Below are positions 26,101 through 39,400 of a stretch of 64,000 nt of DNA, piece after piece (the stretch's first letter is position 1; the number at the start of each line of letters is the position of its first letter). Source of the DNA: Lucifuga dentata (Eukaryota; Chordata; Actinopteri; Ophidiiformes; Bythitidae); the NCBI GenBank assembly GCA_014773175.1, contig VXCM01000217.1, positions 310,001 through 374,000 of the forward strand, written 5' to 3'. Made by a program: the position numbers and the translations under genes. Below the pieces are notes generated by a model, which searched no databases, was not told the origin of the DNA, and saw only the letters and a list, made by a program, of their open reading frames with translations.

Positions 26101-29100
26101 TCCTTTCTTATCCTCACCCTGACTTCTCAGTCTCCTCAGTAATTTCCTCAAACAGCGCACAAAGTGAGCATTATAACTGTAGAAAGACTTGGAAAAGGAG
26201 GTAAAACTGAGAATAAGAGAAACTGAATCTGTGCCTGTACAAACAAAACGCATATATCCAATCTAGTGCGTGTTTCCTGCTCCAGAGGTGAATTGGGTAA
26301 CCAAAACCCAAGGTGAGAAACCCTGAGCTGCAGGAGGGATCTGGTCTGGAGTGAGTTATTGTTCTGGACTTTCTGCAGGAGAGTCAATCCTGCTATCAAC
26401 ACACAATATCAGGAATTCACCAGCAGGGGAAAAAGGCATTTAGCGAGAGAAGGGCTTTGAGCTTACGTTATTTTCTGTGATTTATGTTCAGAAAGGAAAA
26501 GGATGCTAATTACAGCAGGAGTGTGTGCTGTAGATTTCTGCTGCCCTACTTGTGCGACACTGAGATTAGACAGAAGGGAGTCAAATGTTCCCAAATGAGA
26601 TTTGATGAGAGCCAGTTGCTTTAAATCACACAGAGAGAAGGAGAATACACCACTGTACAGTAGCAGGCACTGAAACATACACGCACACACATACACACGC
26701 ATGCACGATCGCTGTAATGACACATACAAACACACTCAAGAGGTAACATTTCCAGATAATGATTTTGAGATAACATTTCACGTAGCTGAGGGTAAAATCA
26801 TACACAGGGGTAGTGTTATACACCACAGGTATGACACACACACATACACACAAACACAGGGTTGATACAGCATAGGAGAAAAGCACTGGGGAAATGGAGC
26901 TGCTAAATGATCACGTTTTAATGGTCACATTTAAATGCTGGGATGTAGATACCAATTTGCAGATTTTTTTTGGAAAATATCTGGATGAAAACCTACAACA
27001 TAACTACCTACATACTAATTCCACCTAGATTAATTTCCTTCCTTTTCTGATTTTATCCCTCCCATTCATGTCTAATAAAGTCCTCAAAAACACGAACGCT
27101 TGTAACAGATCCGTTATCTGCGATGAGGGACGGTCTTTGTACTGCATGTGCGGACAGATTTTGCAATGATGAAACTGAATCTTGATGGATTCTTCTTGTG
27201 TTTGCCGACTCTGCTGCTCTTTGATGCGTCCTCAGACAATAGCTAAGCGTGAGGCTGTTGTTGAGAGTGGTGAAAGCCCCCTGGTGCATATTTATTTCCA
27301 TCTGATCGGTGCAGCATGTGGAGGCCGCTCTTCTTGCACTGCATTATTTGAACCGGAATACTGACAGTTTTTCCCTTCCTTGCACACCCATCATTATTTT
27401 GTCTCAGGTCAAAAACCCTGACTCTCATCTTGATGCCAGAATGCAGCAGTGTCAAGATATTTACTGGAAGGAATATACATAATGTCTTCATGCACCATAA
27501 GAATGCCTGTGAGGGTTATTATTGTAATAATAGCAAAACAGAAACAGACTACAACCCAAGGCTATGTTTAGGGATGGGTAGGACTGAGCCATGTAGCTGC
27601 TTTGTTGAATCTGATACTGTAGTAAAGACAGTACTGCACACTGGCCTTGACACTTTGTTACTCTGCTTGGTTGAAATAATAGTGTAATCAAATCATTTTA
27701 TGGTTTGTTTCACCGTGCAGTGATAACTAAATCTATGTGACCCAATTCTGATTTGTTTCGTCTTTCTCCAGGTTCTCAGCTCCTCCAAGTCTAACCCAAA
27801 GCCCAATGTTCTCTCCATGACCCTGAACACAGTTGAGGGGGCCGCTCCGGGCTCAATCATTGGCTCCGTCCGCCCACATGACCAGCATGAACCTTCTTTA
27901 CTGGACGGTCAGGTGACTTACCTGGTAGTTGGCGGGACTGACCGGGATGGGATTTTTATGGTAGACCGTTTAAGAGGTGACGTGTACCTGGTACGCGAGC
28001 TGGACTATGAGAAGGGGTCGCGGTACACGCTGCACGTTGAGGTGTCGGATTTCTCTCAGGCGTTTCCTAGCAGCCACCTGGTGCAGCTGGACATCAATGT
28101 GCAGGACAGCAATGACCACGCGCCCCAGTTCTCTGAAGACCCTGTTACCATCGTGATCCCGGAGAACAAAGAACCAGGGGCTTCCATTTACACCTTCCAG
28201 GCTGTGGACCAGGTTCAAAACATAAATTATTATTCTCTTCTGAGGCTGATTACTTCTTGCACCAACAGTGAATGAAGGATAAGTCTAATTCCTAATTAAT
28301 TTGTTTTGCTTTTCACAGGATGGCAGTGGACCCAACAGCGAGCTACATTACTCCATCGAGCACCACTGGCCAGACACACCAGACCTCCTGACCCTTGACC
28401 CCTTCACTGGAGTCCTGACTTTGGGGAGGAAGTTAGATCGCGAGTCCACGCCCTCACTCTTCCTGGTCGTGCGGGCCACAGACCAGGCTATGGATCTTTC
28501 CCAGCGGCTCTGGGGTTCAGTAACTGCACAAGTGTTTGTGACAGATGAAAACGACAACGCTCCGGTCTTCAGCTCTCCGGCTGCAGTCAGTGTCATGGAA
28601 GACCAGCCTGTCGGGTGGGTGGCTTAACTGTGGAAGCTCTTTCCTGCCAAGAAAATGTAAAAAAANCCAGCCTGTCGGGTGGGTGGCTTAACTGTGGAAG
28701 CTCTTTCCTGCCAAGAAAATGTAAAAAAAAATAGAAACTTTACAAATGATAAAAAGTTTTACTTCGAAAGTCAAAATTATGAGATGCTAAATCAGAATTA
28801 TGACTTGGTTCAGTGTCGCAATTTTGATTTAGCAAATCATATTTTTTGACTTAAGTATCTTATAATTTTGATGATTTTCTGGAAATTCATCCACTTTTCT
28901 TAATGCAGTCTCATATAATTTTGTTGTGTTATGAGATAAATGAATTGTTCTGACAGCTTTTACGTTTTCATCAGCCCACAGAGGAAGTACACCCAAAAAA
29001 CATATATAAAAGATTCAAATGCATTTGCTTTCATCACTCCTCTTAGCTTGAAAATTAGCATCCATCATACATCTGTTGTAATCTAACATCATGTTTGGAT

Positions 29101-30446
29101 TTGCACCGACAGCTTTGTGATTTTGTACATGATGGCCCGAGATGAAGATGAAGGAGAGAATGGTCGAGTGTTGTACAGAATCCAGGCAGGAAACAGCGCC
29201 GGTCGCTTCAATCTCAACCCCAACACGGGTAAGCTTCCTCTGGGTGCAAGATAACATCTAAAAATACCACAGTGTCATCATATTGTAATTTTACAAGCCC
29301 TGTGGAGACTGTGGATTTTCATAAATATCCAATTTACACTCCATCAAGGGGTAGATTAGAGTGAAATTTACTGCATAATTTCTCGTGTTTACAATCTGCA
29401 CTGAATGATTTAGCACGAGGAGGAGTGTGTGGTGTTTTTCTGCGGGGTTTCATGATTGATAGATAATCAGCATCCCACCCATGGAAGGCGACTGGTTGAG
29501 CAAAACTTTCCAGAGGACCATAATTACACCCTGAAGTGTAGAGAATCTCAATTGCTAAAACGCTCATAGCCCTCATAACCCTCTTTAGTAGATGATATTT
29601 CAAAGCTTAGTGAAATGTTTCACTTGATTAATTGTTTGGTCTCCTTTTCTTGATATATTTATTCATGGGAAATGATATTTATTTGGGCAAGAAACGTGGA
29701 TGGCCTTTGATATCCTATATGCTGTATGTGTATATATGTGTAATGTCTTCATCATCATCAGAGCTGGTGTCGTGTGCACGGCTCTGAGACAGAAGTTTTA
29801 CACAGACACATAATGCAGCTTCCAGATGGAAGAAACTCTTTAACTTCATCATTACTGTCAAACGTCTGGTGTATTAGCAAGCCTTGATATTTCATCTCTG
29901 GTTTGTTTCTGTGTAAAGCTGAGCACAGGGACGTTCAGCAGATTAGCAGTGTCTGCAAGACATTTTAAAAAACTAAAAAGGTGATGAAAAAGGTGATGTT
30001 AAAGACGGTAACATCACCTTTTTCATGTTGGCAAAGCCAAATTGCCTACAGAGGAGGATCAAATATTTAGCATCTTCCTGTGTTTTGACTAAAAGAGTTG
30101 AATGAGCATGAATGATGACAGCTTCATAGAAACATCAGAGCCTCAGCCTCTCTGTATGGTCAGCACAGTGGCTCACAGTGTGTGTGCGTGTGTTTGGCAT
30201 GCTGGGACATTTATAAATTACACACCTCTCTCTCAGGCAGTGTTTGCCAGCCAGCTACACTAGAACACTGCTGTGAACAGTACACACACATTTCATATTT
30301 CCACTCAGTTTGGCTGACCCTCCTCGAAGTTGGGGTGTTGACAGGAGTGCAGGGTGTAGACATGAAAGGTAGGAAAGTAACTAAAGCCAGAGTCTGAGAA
30401 CTGGTGGTCTGATTTGCTGAATCTCTGAACCAGCCTGATTTACATG

Positions 30447-30492
<46 letters not shown>

Positions 30493-33400
30493 AGCAGCTA
30501 ATGTGTTACAGATTTAGAAGCTAACAGATGCCGTAAAGTTTTACAGAGAAAGAAAAAACAACGCTAACCTAATTGTGGGTGAGGTTATAGGCTGATTTGA
30601 TTTGGCAAGCACATATTCCCAGGTTGTACTCGGGATTCTTTGTGTGTTTGCTGACGTGTGCATTTGTGCGCTCATTTGTACTTCATATTAATCATACACA
30701 TATAGTGCAATATACAGATCTGCATTTAATCACAAGGCATTTTCAAAGCACCAGAATCCAATCGCTGTGGGCTCTCTCTCACTGTGAAACTCTCATAAAG
30801 CAAAACTGTTTTTATTGGGACTCTAAGCATATAAGTACTGCTTCTCAGGTGTACAAAATGTTCACAAACACACACTCTCATACACACTTCCAGACAAAAA
30901 ACAAGAATGAAAATGTAGCTTTTACCTGAAATCCACACCGCAAGTCTTCCCAAACCCTCATCCACGGCTCATAAAATCCTTTTCTCTCTTATAGGCTCTC
31001 TGTCCATCCTGAAAGCCCTAGACCGGGAAGAGCAGGAAGTCTACAATCTGACCATTGTAGCAGAGGATCATGGGACACCTCAGCTTTCCACCTCTCAGGT
31101 TCTGTGCGTGCAGGTGATCGATGTGAACGATGAAGCTCCAGTGTTCCAGTTGGCTGAATTTGAGACTCAGGTGATGGAAAACCAGGGACCAGGAACCACA
31201 GTGTTGACTGTAACTGCCAACGACCGCGACCAAGGTCTGTTAATTTTATTTATTGAATATAATAAGTGTAGTCAAAGTGCTAGGAATGAGGAAATAACTA
31301 TCACAAGGCCCAAATAGAATTGCTGCTTTGCTTTTATTTGCATAAATGCAATGTCATACTGACTTGCGCAAAACAGAAAAGCCAGAGTACTGAACAATGG
31401 AGAGAAGTTAGAGAATAACTTTACAACAAACCACAAGCTCAGCTGCTCATGAAGACATGTGGTTACAGTCGCCTACCACAGCCTTTTTACATTGGATGTT
31501 GCAAGTTTGCTTTATTGCAGGAATTGTAAGATGCCTCTTATTTTTCTGTGTGTCTGTTTTGTGTTTCAGGTTCTAACAGCCATGTGACCTATGGAGGGGT
31601 GACAGAGGAAGGCTTTGTCATCAATCCTGTGACAGGAGTCATCACCACCACCAAGGAACTGGACAAAGAAGTACAGGACCACTACACACTCACTGGTACT
31701 CCGCCCACTGTCCTACATTACTATGTGAACCGTTATAAACCAACTCATACTCTAAGAAAACAGAAGTCACTATATCTACCATATATACTCGACTATAAGC
31801 CGACCCCTGATTTTGACCTGCAAATTTAGATTTTTAAAGAAACCCGCATATAAGCTGACCCCCTGATGTTGTTCCCTCAATTTATTTGTTTAGCAAATTA
31901 CCTGTTTTTTTTATTTTATTTTATTTTTATTTTTAATTATTTTCTGAGAATTATCATAGTATTCCTGTGATTTTCTGAAAATAATCCACGGTAACCAGCT
32001 GATTACTGTAAGCGACATTAGCTAACATTAAGTTTTCCGGACTCCTCTTCCTCGTCTGAATTGCACTGATGAAGGTAAGGAAAGCTTTACAAATGAGCTA
32101 TAATTATCACAGCGCTTATTTAGCTGTGTAATTATGGTGATTTTTTAGCAAATTACCTGTTTTTCTGGGTACTGTCATAGTATTCCTGTGATTTTCTGAA
32201 AATACTCCACGTACCGGTACCGGTAAACATGATATTTATTTCAGCAGCTGATTATCTGATAAATCACGGCTTGCTGGCTGCCGCAAAATGTGCTGAATAA
32301 GACTTATAGTCAGGAAATACATCATTCTAAGGTATGATTTAAACTATTTTCCATGGGTAGTGGTAATGGGTAGTATTTCCACCCCTGGAAATTTNNNNNN
32401 NNNNNNNNNNNNNNNNNNNNNNNNNNNNNNNNNNNNNNNNNNNNNNNNNNNNNNNNNNNNNNNNNNNNNNNNNNNNNNNNNNNNNNNNNNNNNNNNNNNN
32501 NNNNNNNNNNNNNNNNNNNNNGTTAAAAAAAAAAAAAAAAACTTGGCCTATACTCGAGTATATACAGTAATCAGCTTCTCAATTTGTGTCTTCTTAGTTT
32601 ATGCCAGAGATGGAGGGCTGCCTCCAAACTTTGCCAAGGCAGTGGTGCGTGTGGAGGTGCAGGACGTGAACGACAATGCTCCGGTCTTTGCAAAGTCGTG
32701 GTACGGGCTGGAGGTGCCAGAGAACCAGGCCCCTTTAGAACTTTACTTTGTCAAGGCCACAGACCCTGACTCAGGGACAAATGGAGAGCTGGAGTACAGG
32801 ATCACTGGTGAGAAAAAGGATTGTGTCTAAGCCATCGAAGTATTTCTTTTGATTCAGGTTACCACGAGTACCTTAATGCATGTTTGAGTGGCTTTCTTGA
32901 ACCTTTACCCCTCTGCACATCAATATTAATATCAGCCTACAAAAAACCCAAACCAGTTGAAAGTCAGTGTACATGTACGTGCATTAATTTGTGCAGTGTG
33001 CAGGAATACATTTATTCTCTCCCAAAACAGCATTTAAAATAATGCATTCTTACAGCACTGTGTTCCTCCCAAACGTAAGAACAAATCTGCTACTCCAGGC
33101 TAGCTGCTGACATTGTTCTGTCTTATTTCAAAAATAGTTCATTCCACGTACCTCTCTGGGGTAGATTCAGACCTTGACTTAAGTGCAGAGTTGGCACAGT
33201 TGTTCTCTTTTCTTGCCTTATTCCAACACTCATGCATAGTCTCATTCACACAGTAGTCTGTTGAAATTTTAAGGATTTCTTCTTTCCTGTAACCCATAAA
33301 CTATTCCAAATCCAGCTGGGGACCCTGATGGAGATTTCCAGCTCCACGCTAGCACAGGAGCCCTGTCCACCTTACGCGCCCTGGATAGAGAGGTGAGGGC

Positions 33401-36400
33401 TGGTTATACTCTGGAGGTGGTGGCCATGGATCGAGGCAGCCCCACTCTCAGCGCCGCTGTCACAGTGGAAGTCAAAGTGCTGGATGAGAACGACAACAGC
33501 CCTGTTTTCAGCAGCAGTAGCTACACAGTGGAAGTGTCAGAAGATGCCGCAGAGGGCTCACAAGTTCTGGAGGTAAGATGAAATGGAAGTTAGTAAGATC
33601 AGAGGAAGCTGTAAAGGTTCATCTCATTCATCCAGGTCGTAAAATGTCTGGAAAGCTTATGTGTAATTCAGTAAGCCTTTATCTGAAAGGCTTCTTCAGT
33701 TCAAGAACTTAATGTCTTCAGTTACGTTCTTAGTTTAACAATGAGGGGATTAATGTTGGTATTATCCCTAAAATAAATTTTCTAACTATTAATCATATCT
33801 GCCAGCTTCATCCTTTTTTCCCTTTCATATGGCTGATATCTTACTTTTATAGCAAAGATTTATATGTCAAATGATATTAATTTAATCATCATCTTTTTTT
33901 TCCAGGTGAAAGCCACAGATCCTGATGAGGATCTAAATGGACAGGTTCTCTACTTCCTGAGTCGGGAGACACACGGAGCGTTCACTGTGGATGAAAACAC
34001 AGGTCGCATCACCACATCAGCCCCACTTGACCGAGAGAAACGGGCATCATACAGCTTCAAGGTGTTTGCTGTTGACCTTTCACCTGCTGCACCCAGGAAC
34101 TCATCTGCTCAGGTAATTAAATGAGTGGTACATGTTGTAGATGTCCAGTCAAGTTTCTTATTTATGTAATTTTTTTGAATGAAATTTGCACTTAACTCAC
34201 CATCCTCCCCTCCCGTCCAGGTGACAGTCACCATCCTGGACATCAACGACAACGCCCCCTTCTTTATCCAGGATCCACTGGTCATCGAAGTGTCCAGCAG
34301 CCGTTCTCAGCGTGTCCTTGCCACCATGAAAGCTGAGGACAAGGACTTTGGGGCTAACGGTTCTGTGTTTTACCGTTTTGCCGCACCAGTTAAGGGCTTC
34401 AGCATCAACTCTTTGACTGGGGAAATCCAGGCCACTGAGCCACTGAGGAGTCTGACCCAGGCTCAGAGGACCCTGATTGTGGAGGCCATGGACCAGGGCA
34501 GCCCGGCCCAGTCTGCTCAGGGGGTCGTGGTAATCTATGTCAAAGAGTTGGAGTATAACGGTATCCGCTTTTCTAGGAACGCAAGAGATGTCAGCTTACA
34601 GGAGAATGCTATCAAAGGTCTGACATTAATAGAGTATTAATATGAATTAGAAGCATACTTTAGTCTTTTATACACTTTCGCTAAAGGAGTATTTTCTCCA
34701 CTCCGCCTCCTAAATTCAGGCACAGCTGTGGCTCAAGCTGAAGCTCATCACCCAGATGGCACACGGAATGGTATCAGCTACAGCCTCTTCAGTGGTAACA
34801 GAAAACAGGCCTTCATCATCAGCTCCTCCACAGGTAAAACTCACAATTAAAAAGATTGTGCATTCAGGGAATGTGTCTGATTTTATGTTAAATAGATTAG
34901 CACAGAGATCAAATAAACCAATTTCCAAAAATATTTAAGTATAATCCTTCATTTGTTGATTTCCTGGTCCTCATCTTTCAATCATGTCAACGTCTTCCAG
35001 GTGAAATACAGGTGCAGAGTTCCAACGGGCTGGACTTTGAAGATACACCCAGACTCCGTCTAGTCGTGAAGGCTGAAACTCTGTCCTCCACATCTTTCAT
35101 GGCTATCAACCTAATTCTGCAGGATGTCAATGACAACCTTCCTCGCTTCCAGCTCCAGAATTATGTGGCCTACATGAGAGAGGCACAAGGATATGAAACG
35201 CCAATCATACAGGTAGTGATTACGAGTGCATCTGTATATACTGTATGATACAAATGGACTTGAATATTGTGTTAAGGGTAAAAAATATATCCTTGCCATT
35301 CTCCCATTTTCTTCTCTTGCTTTCATCTTCCCTCAGGTGGTTGCTGAAGATGCTGACCAGGGCCAGAACGGCCAGGTGACTTACTCCATCCAGTCATCAG
35401 GCATGAGCGGCCTGTTCAAGATTGACCCGATGACAGGAAGCATCACCACAGCAGCCATCATGGACCGTGAGATCTGGACCCAGACCAAGTGAGAACAGAT
35501 TTGTGGTTGGCTAAACCCCACTAAGAACTCTTTATTTGCCTTTCTTGAGGATGGACATATCCTTCCCATACAGTAAATATTTGAGCTGCATGGTGGTGCA
35601 TTAGGTCCACATGCAGATAAACTTGGAAATAAGACCAATTCAAATTTCGCACGTGTAGTGAGTCATTTTCACGGCTGGGTCTAAACAAATATCTGCATAC
35701 CAGATGGCTCAGATAGCCAAGCTGCAATTTCAAACTGTAAAACAGCTGCTATTTACTCTGATATTGATGATAACTTCTGCATGTCATCTCGTTTTTTTTG
35801 CTTTTCAAAGATGGAGTAGGCATATCATAAATTTTCTCTCGTCCATCCAGCCAAACCAAAGTTCCAGTTAAATTTGCAGGATTGCTTGGATGCAAAAGGA
35901 GACAACTTCAGAATTTTCAAATAAAAATATATGCTTTCTTGTCCTTTCACAGGTTAATAATCACAGCTACTGATCGAGGAACTCCACGATTGGCTGGATC
36001 AGCCACGCTTACAGTGATCATTGTTGATCAGAATGACAACAGTCCCACCATTCCTTTGCCCCAGGAAATCCGTATCCCAGAGAGTGAGTGAGAATTTCCA
36101 AAATTTTTATGACTGCATCTCATATTATATCAGTTTTAATCCCAGCAAAATAACCTTAAATAAACTGATACACAAAAAGCTGATAAAAAAGAAATTCCTT
36201 GAAAAGCTAAAAGCAACTAACAGATTTTTGTTCAATCTCTATATTCTCTCATTAGACACACTGATCGGCACAGAGATCACTCTTGTGACGGGTAACGATG
36301 TGGACTCCAGTCCCGCCCTCTCCTACTCCTTGCAGCTGGATCTATCAACTTTAGGAAAGTTTGGGATCCATCGCTACAGTGGAGGCGTGTCCCTTACTGC

Positions 36401-39400
36401 CCCTCTGGACTTTGAGGAGAAGACCTGGTACACCCTGACTGTCAGAGCCACAGACAGCCAGCACCAGACTGAGGCTAACATCACCATATTGGTAGAGGAT
36501 ATTAATGACAATGCACCTACCTTCACCCAAGATCTCTATCAGGTGAGATGGGCTATAATTCAGCTGTTGCTATTGCATTTTGTCTACGTTCATATTACCA
36601 ACTGCTAAATTTGTACTAACATGACTGTTAGGATTGCAGAAAGAGTTTTTCCCCTCACAAAATACACATGCAGCACAAACTTTAAATGCAGCTGCTTGAC
36701 ATCATTGCCATCTGTACCATATTTACTTTGTCTGTGTACTGTGTTTTACTGTTCACGATGAATAGCCTATAGTAGGCAATATGATATTTATTATATATAT
36801 ATATATATATTTGCAACATGTGGAAATGTGGAGGTGTTCTCACCATATAAAGTTTGGTAGTAACATAATTTTACTTCAAAAACCACTTCTGCTCCAGCAG
36901 ACTGCTACATCATAAAGGAAAAAAATTACACTTGTACATGTGTACGTACATATACTGTAAAAACAGACATGTGCATTCACAAAATACACACATGCACACA
37001 GACAGGGTGATAAAAGTTAACTGCCTGATCGTGACTACAGAACAGTTGCAGAGATAAATCTGTATAATATTTAGGACTTCTCAGCAAATGGTTTCCATTA
37101 GCACAAGCTCAGGAAAAACAGGAACTAACATATAAAATTCAATTTTCCCCTCCATGAGTTTTTTGGAGGTTGACCTTCTTCTCACCATCAGTTTGGGGAA
37201 ATTTTATTATTTATGTGCTCTGCTGATGCTCATAATTGTTTCTTTTATCCTGATGCTGAAGTGTTCTTAATATTTTTGTGCCACAGGTGACTTTGCCTGA
37301 GCACACTCCAGCAGGAAGTGCTGTTGTCACAATAACAGCAACTGACAGAGACTCAGGAGAAAATGGGAAGATCACCTACAGAGTGATGTCATCAACCCAG
37401 GAAGGCTTTTACATCGACCCCAACAACGGTACAGAGATTTGGCTTTCTTTAAAGAGCTGTTAATGTATTTCAGTTCATTACATCCAGTTATATCAGAAAG
37501 TATTGAGTAACATGATGTCTGACACTGATGTCCATATTCAGGGACCCTATTCATCAATCAGAGAGCTGAGTTTGACCCCGAACGTCCTTCAGTCAATATT
37601 GTCATTGAAGCTCGTGACGGAGGCTCGCCTGCACTTTCCTCCCTCACCACCATCCAGGTCCAAATATCTGATGTCAATGACAACGCTCCTGTGTTTCACC
37701 AATCAGAGTACAGGTCAGTTTACCTTTATGGGAAAAAAAAAATCCTGGTGTTACCTCAACATGTCCACTCACATGTATCGACTGTTCTTCCTTTTCCAGG
37801 GCTACTGTTTCTGAAGACACCATCCCAGGGTCAACAGTTGTGACTTTTGAAGCCTTTGACAGTGACCTGTCTCGGGAAAACTGCGGCTTTGACTTTGCTA
37901 TTGCCAACGGGAATGAAGGGAATGCATTCCAGATCGAAAGCAGTGTGCGCTTTCTGGAGGGGCGGGGCTTTCAAACTGTTGGAACCCTGCTACTGGCTGA
38001 AGGCCTTGACTTTGAAGCCAAGTCGCTCTACAACCTCACCGTGGTGGTGTCAGATCGTGGCATGCCCCAGCGGAGTTCGAGTGTCGCCGCAGTGATAACC
38101 ATCGGTGATGTGAACGACAACCCACCAGTGTTCAGCCGAGCAGAATACACGGTGTCACTGAATGAGGGAGCTGCTGCAGGGACTGAGATCATACGACTGA
38201 CTGCAACAGGTAAGCAAACAGCTTCAGACATCAATAATAACATTTCCTCAATTTTTGGTGTGTGCATTTGATTTGGAAAGCCCCCATCCTGAGTTCAACT
38301 TTTTCCAACTTGAGGTTCTCAGAGGTTCTCTGAACTTTCCAGAATCTTATTGATAGGAAACAAGGCACCCAGAGTTTACAAATATCACTCAGGATGCTTA
38401 AAACCTGTCAGAATCAATCAGAAGTTTGATGGGTAGTACAGCTGTACTTTGTCTTAGTTAATTTACTCTTCTTTTTTTCTTTTTGCCAGATCCAGACTCT
38501 ACTCCTAATGCTGAGGTCCAGTACACCATCAGCTCTGGTGACGAGGTGGACTTGTTCTCCGTGGACCAGTGGACTGGAGCTTTACGGCTTCAGCGAGCGC
38601 TCGATCGTGAGCACCGATCCACGCATGTTGTCATCATCCAGGCCACAGACGGCCAGGGCCACTTTGCCTTAGCTCCAGTGACTGTCGAAGTAAAAGATGT
38701 AAATGACAATCATCCATTCTTCCCAGTGGAAGTCCTAACAGCCAGCATCAGAGAGAACCAACCAGCAAACTCAGCAGTTACGGTTCTCCACGCCATAGAT
38801 CATGACACAGGGGTTTTTGGCCAGCTCAAGTACTACATGGTCGAACGGTCCGGAATGGGAAAAGACAGCTTCATTGTAGACCAGAGCTCAGGAGAAATCA
38901 GAACCAAAATGTCCTTTGACTTTGAGAAAATAAATTCTTTTAATTTTGTGGCATTGGCAGTGGATTCAGGTAACCACTCAGCAACTGTGACAGTACAGGT
39001 GTTTGTCACAGGTGAGGACGAGTACGACCCGCTCTTCACATCCTCTGACTTCTCCTTTGAAGTCCCAGAGGGAGCCAGGAAGGGCCAGAGCATTGGCCAG
39101 GTCCAGGCCAATGATGAGGATGGAGGTGTTGATGGTATTGTTCTGTACTCTCTGCCCACCAGCTCCCCTTACTTTGATGTCAACAAAACCACTGGGGTGA
39201 TCTTCCTCAAGCTGGACAGTTCTGGCAGCAGTAGTGGCAGCGGGTCAGGGCGGGCCAAACGGGAAACAAGGCTAATGACCCTGGATGTGAAAGCTCACAG
39301 TCCTCTGGACACATCTCGCACTGCTACAGCCCAACTCTCCATCGATGTCACAAACACCAACTTTGGTGTGGCCCCCGATGTCAACATCCTGCTGATTAGC

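Larger units (their letters stand above)
29229..30994 (+). other. dchs1 intron between window exons 10 and 11
   Basis: 1.77 kb with no coding sequence recognised. It holds a perfect 18 bp-arm hairpin at 29984-30026 and a CA microsatellite at 30450-30490. Confidence 0.8.
31696..32597 (+). other. dchs1 intron between exons 12 and 13, with inverted-repeat element and gap
   Basis: 0.9 kb. Almost all of it is an inverted-repeat element (31777-32569) that includes the 127-N gap. The gap lies in the intron, so no cadherin coding sequence appears to be lost: flanking exons 12 and 13 join in frame within EC16. Confidence 0.75.

Noticed and set aside
38483..38489. ATG just before the last dchs1 exon as a possible start of a short isoform
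   Set aside because: It lies in the acceptor region (TTTTTGCCAG), and exon phase 1 joins correctly to the previous exon; the frame is open by chance.
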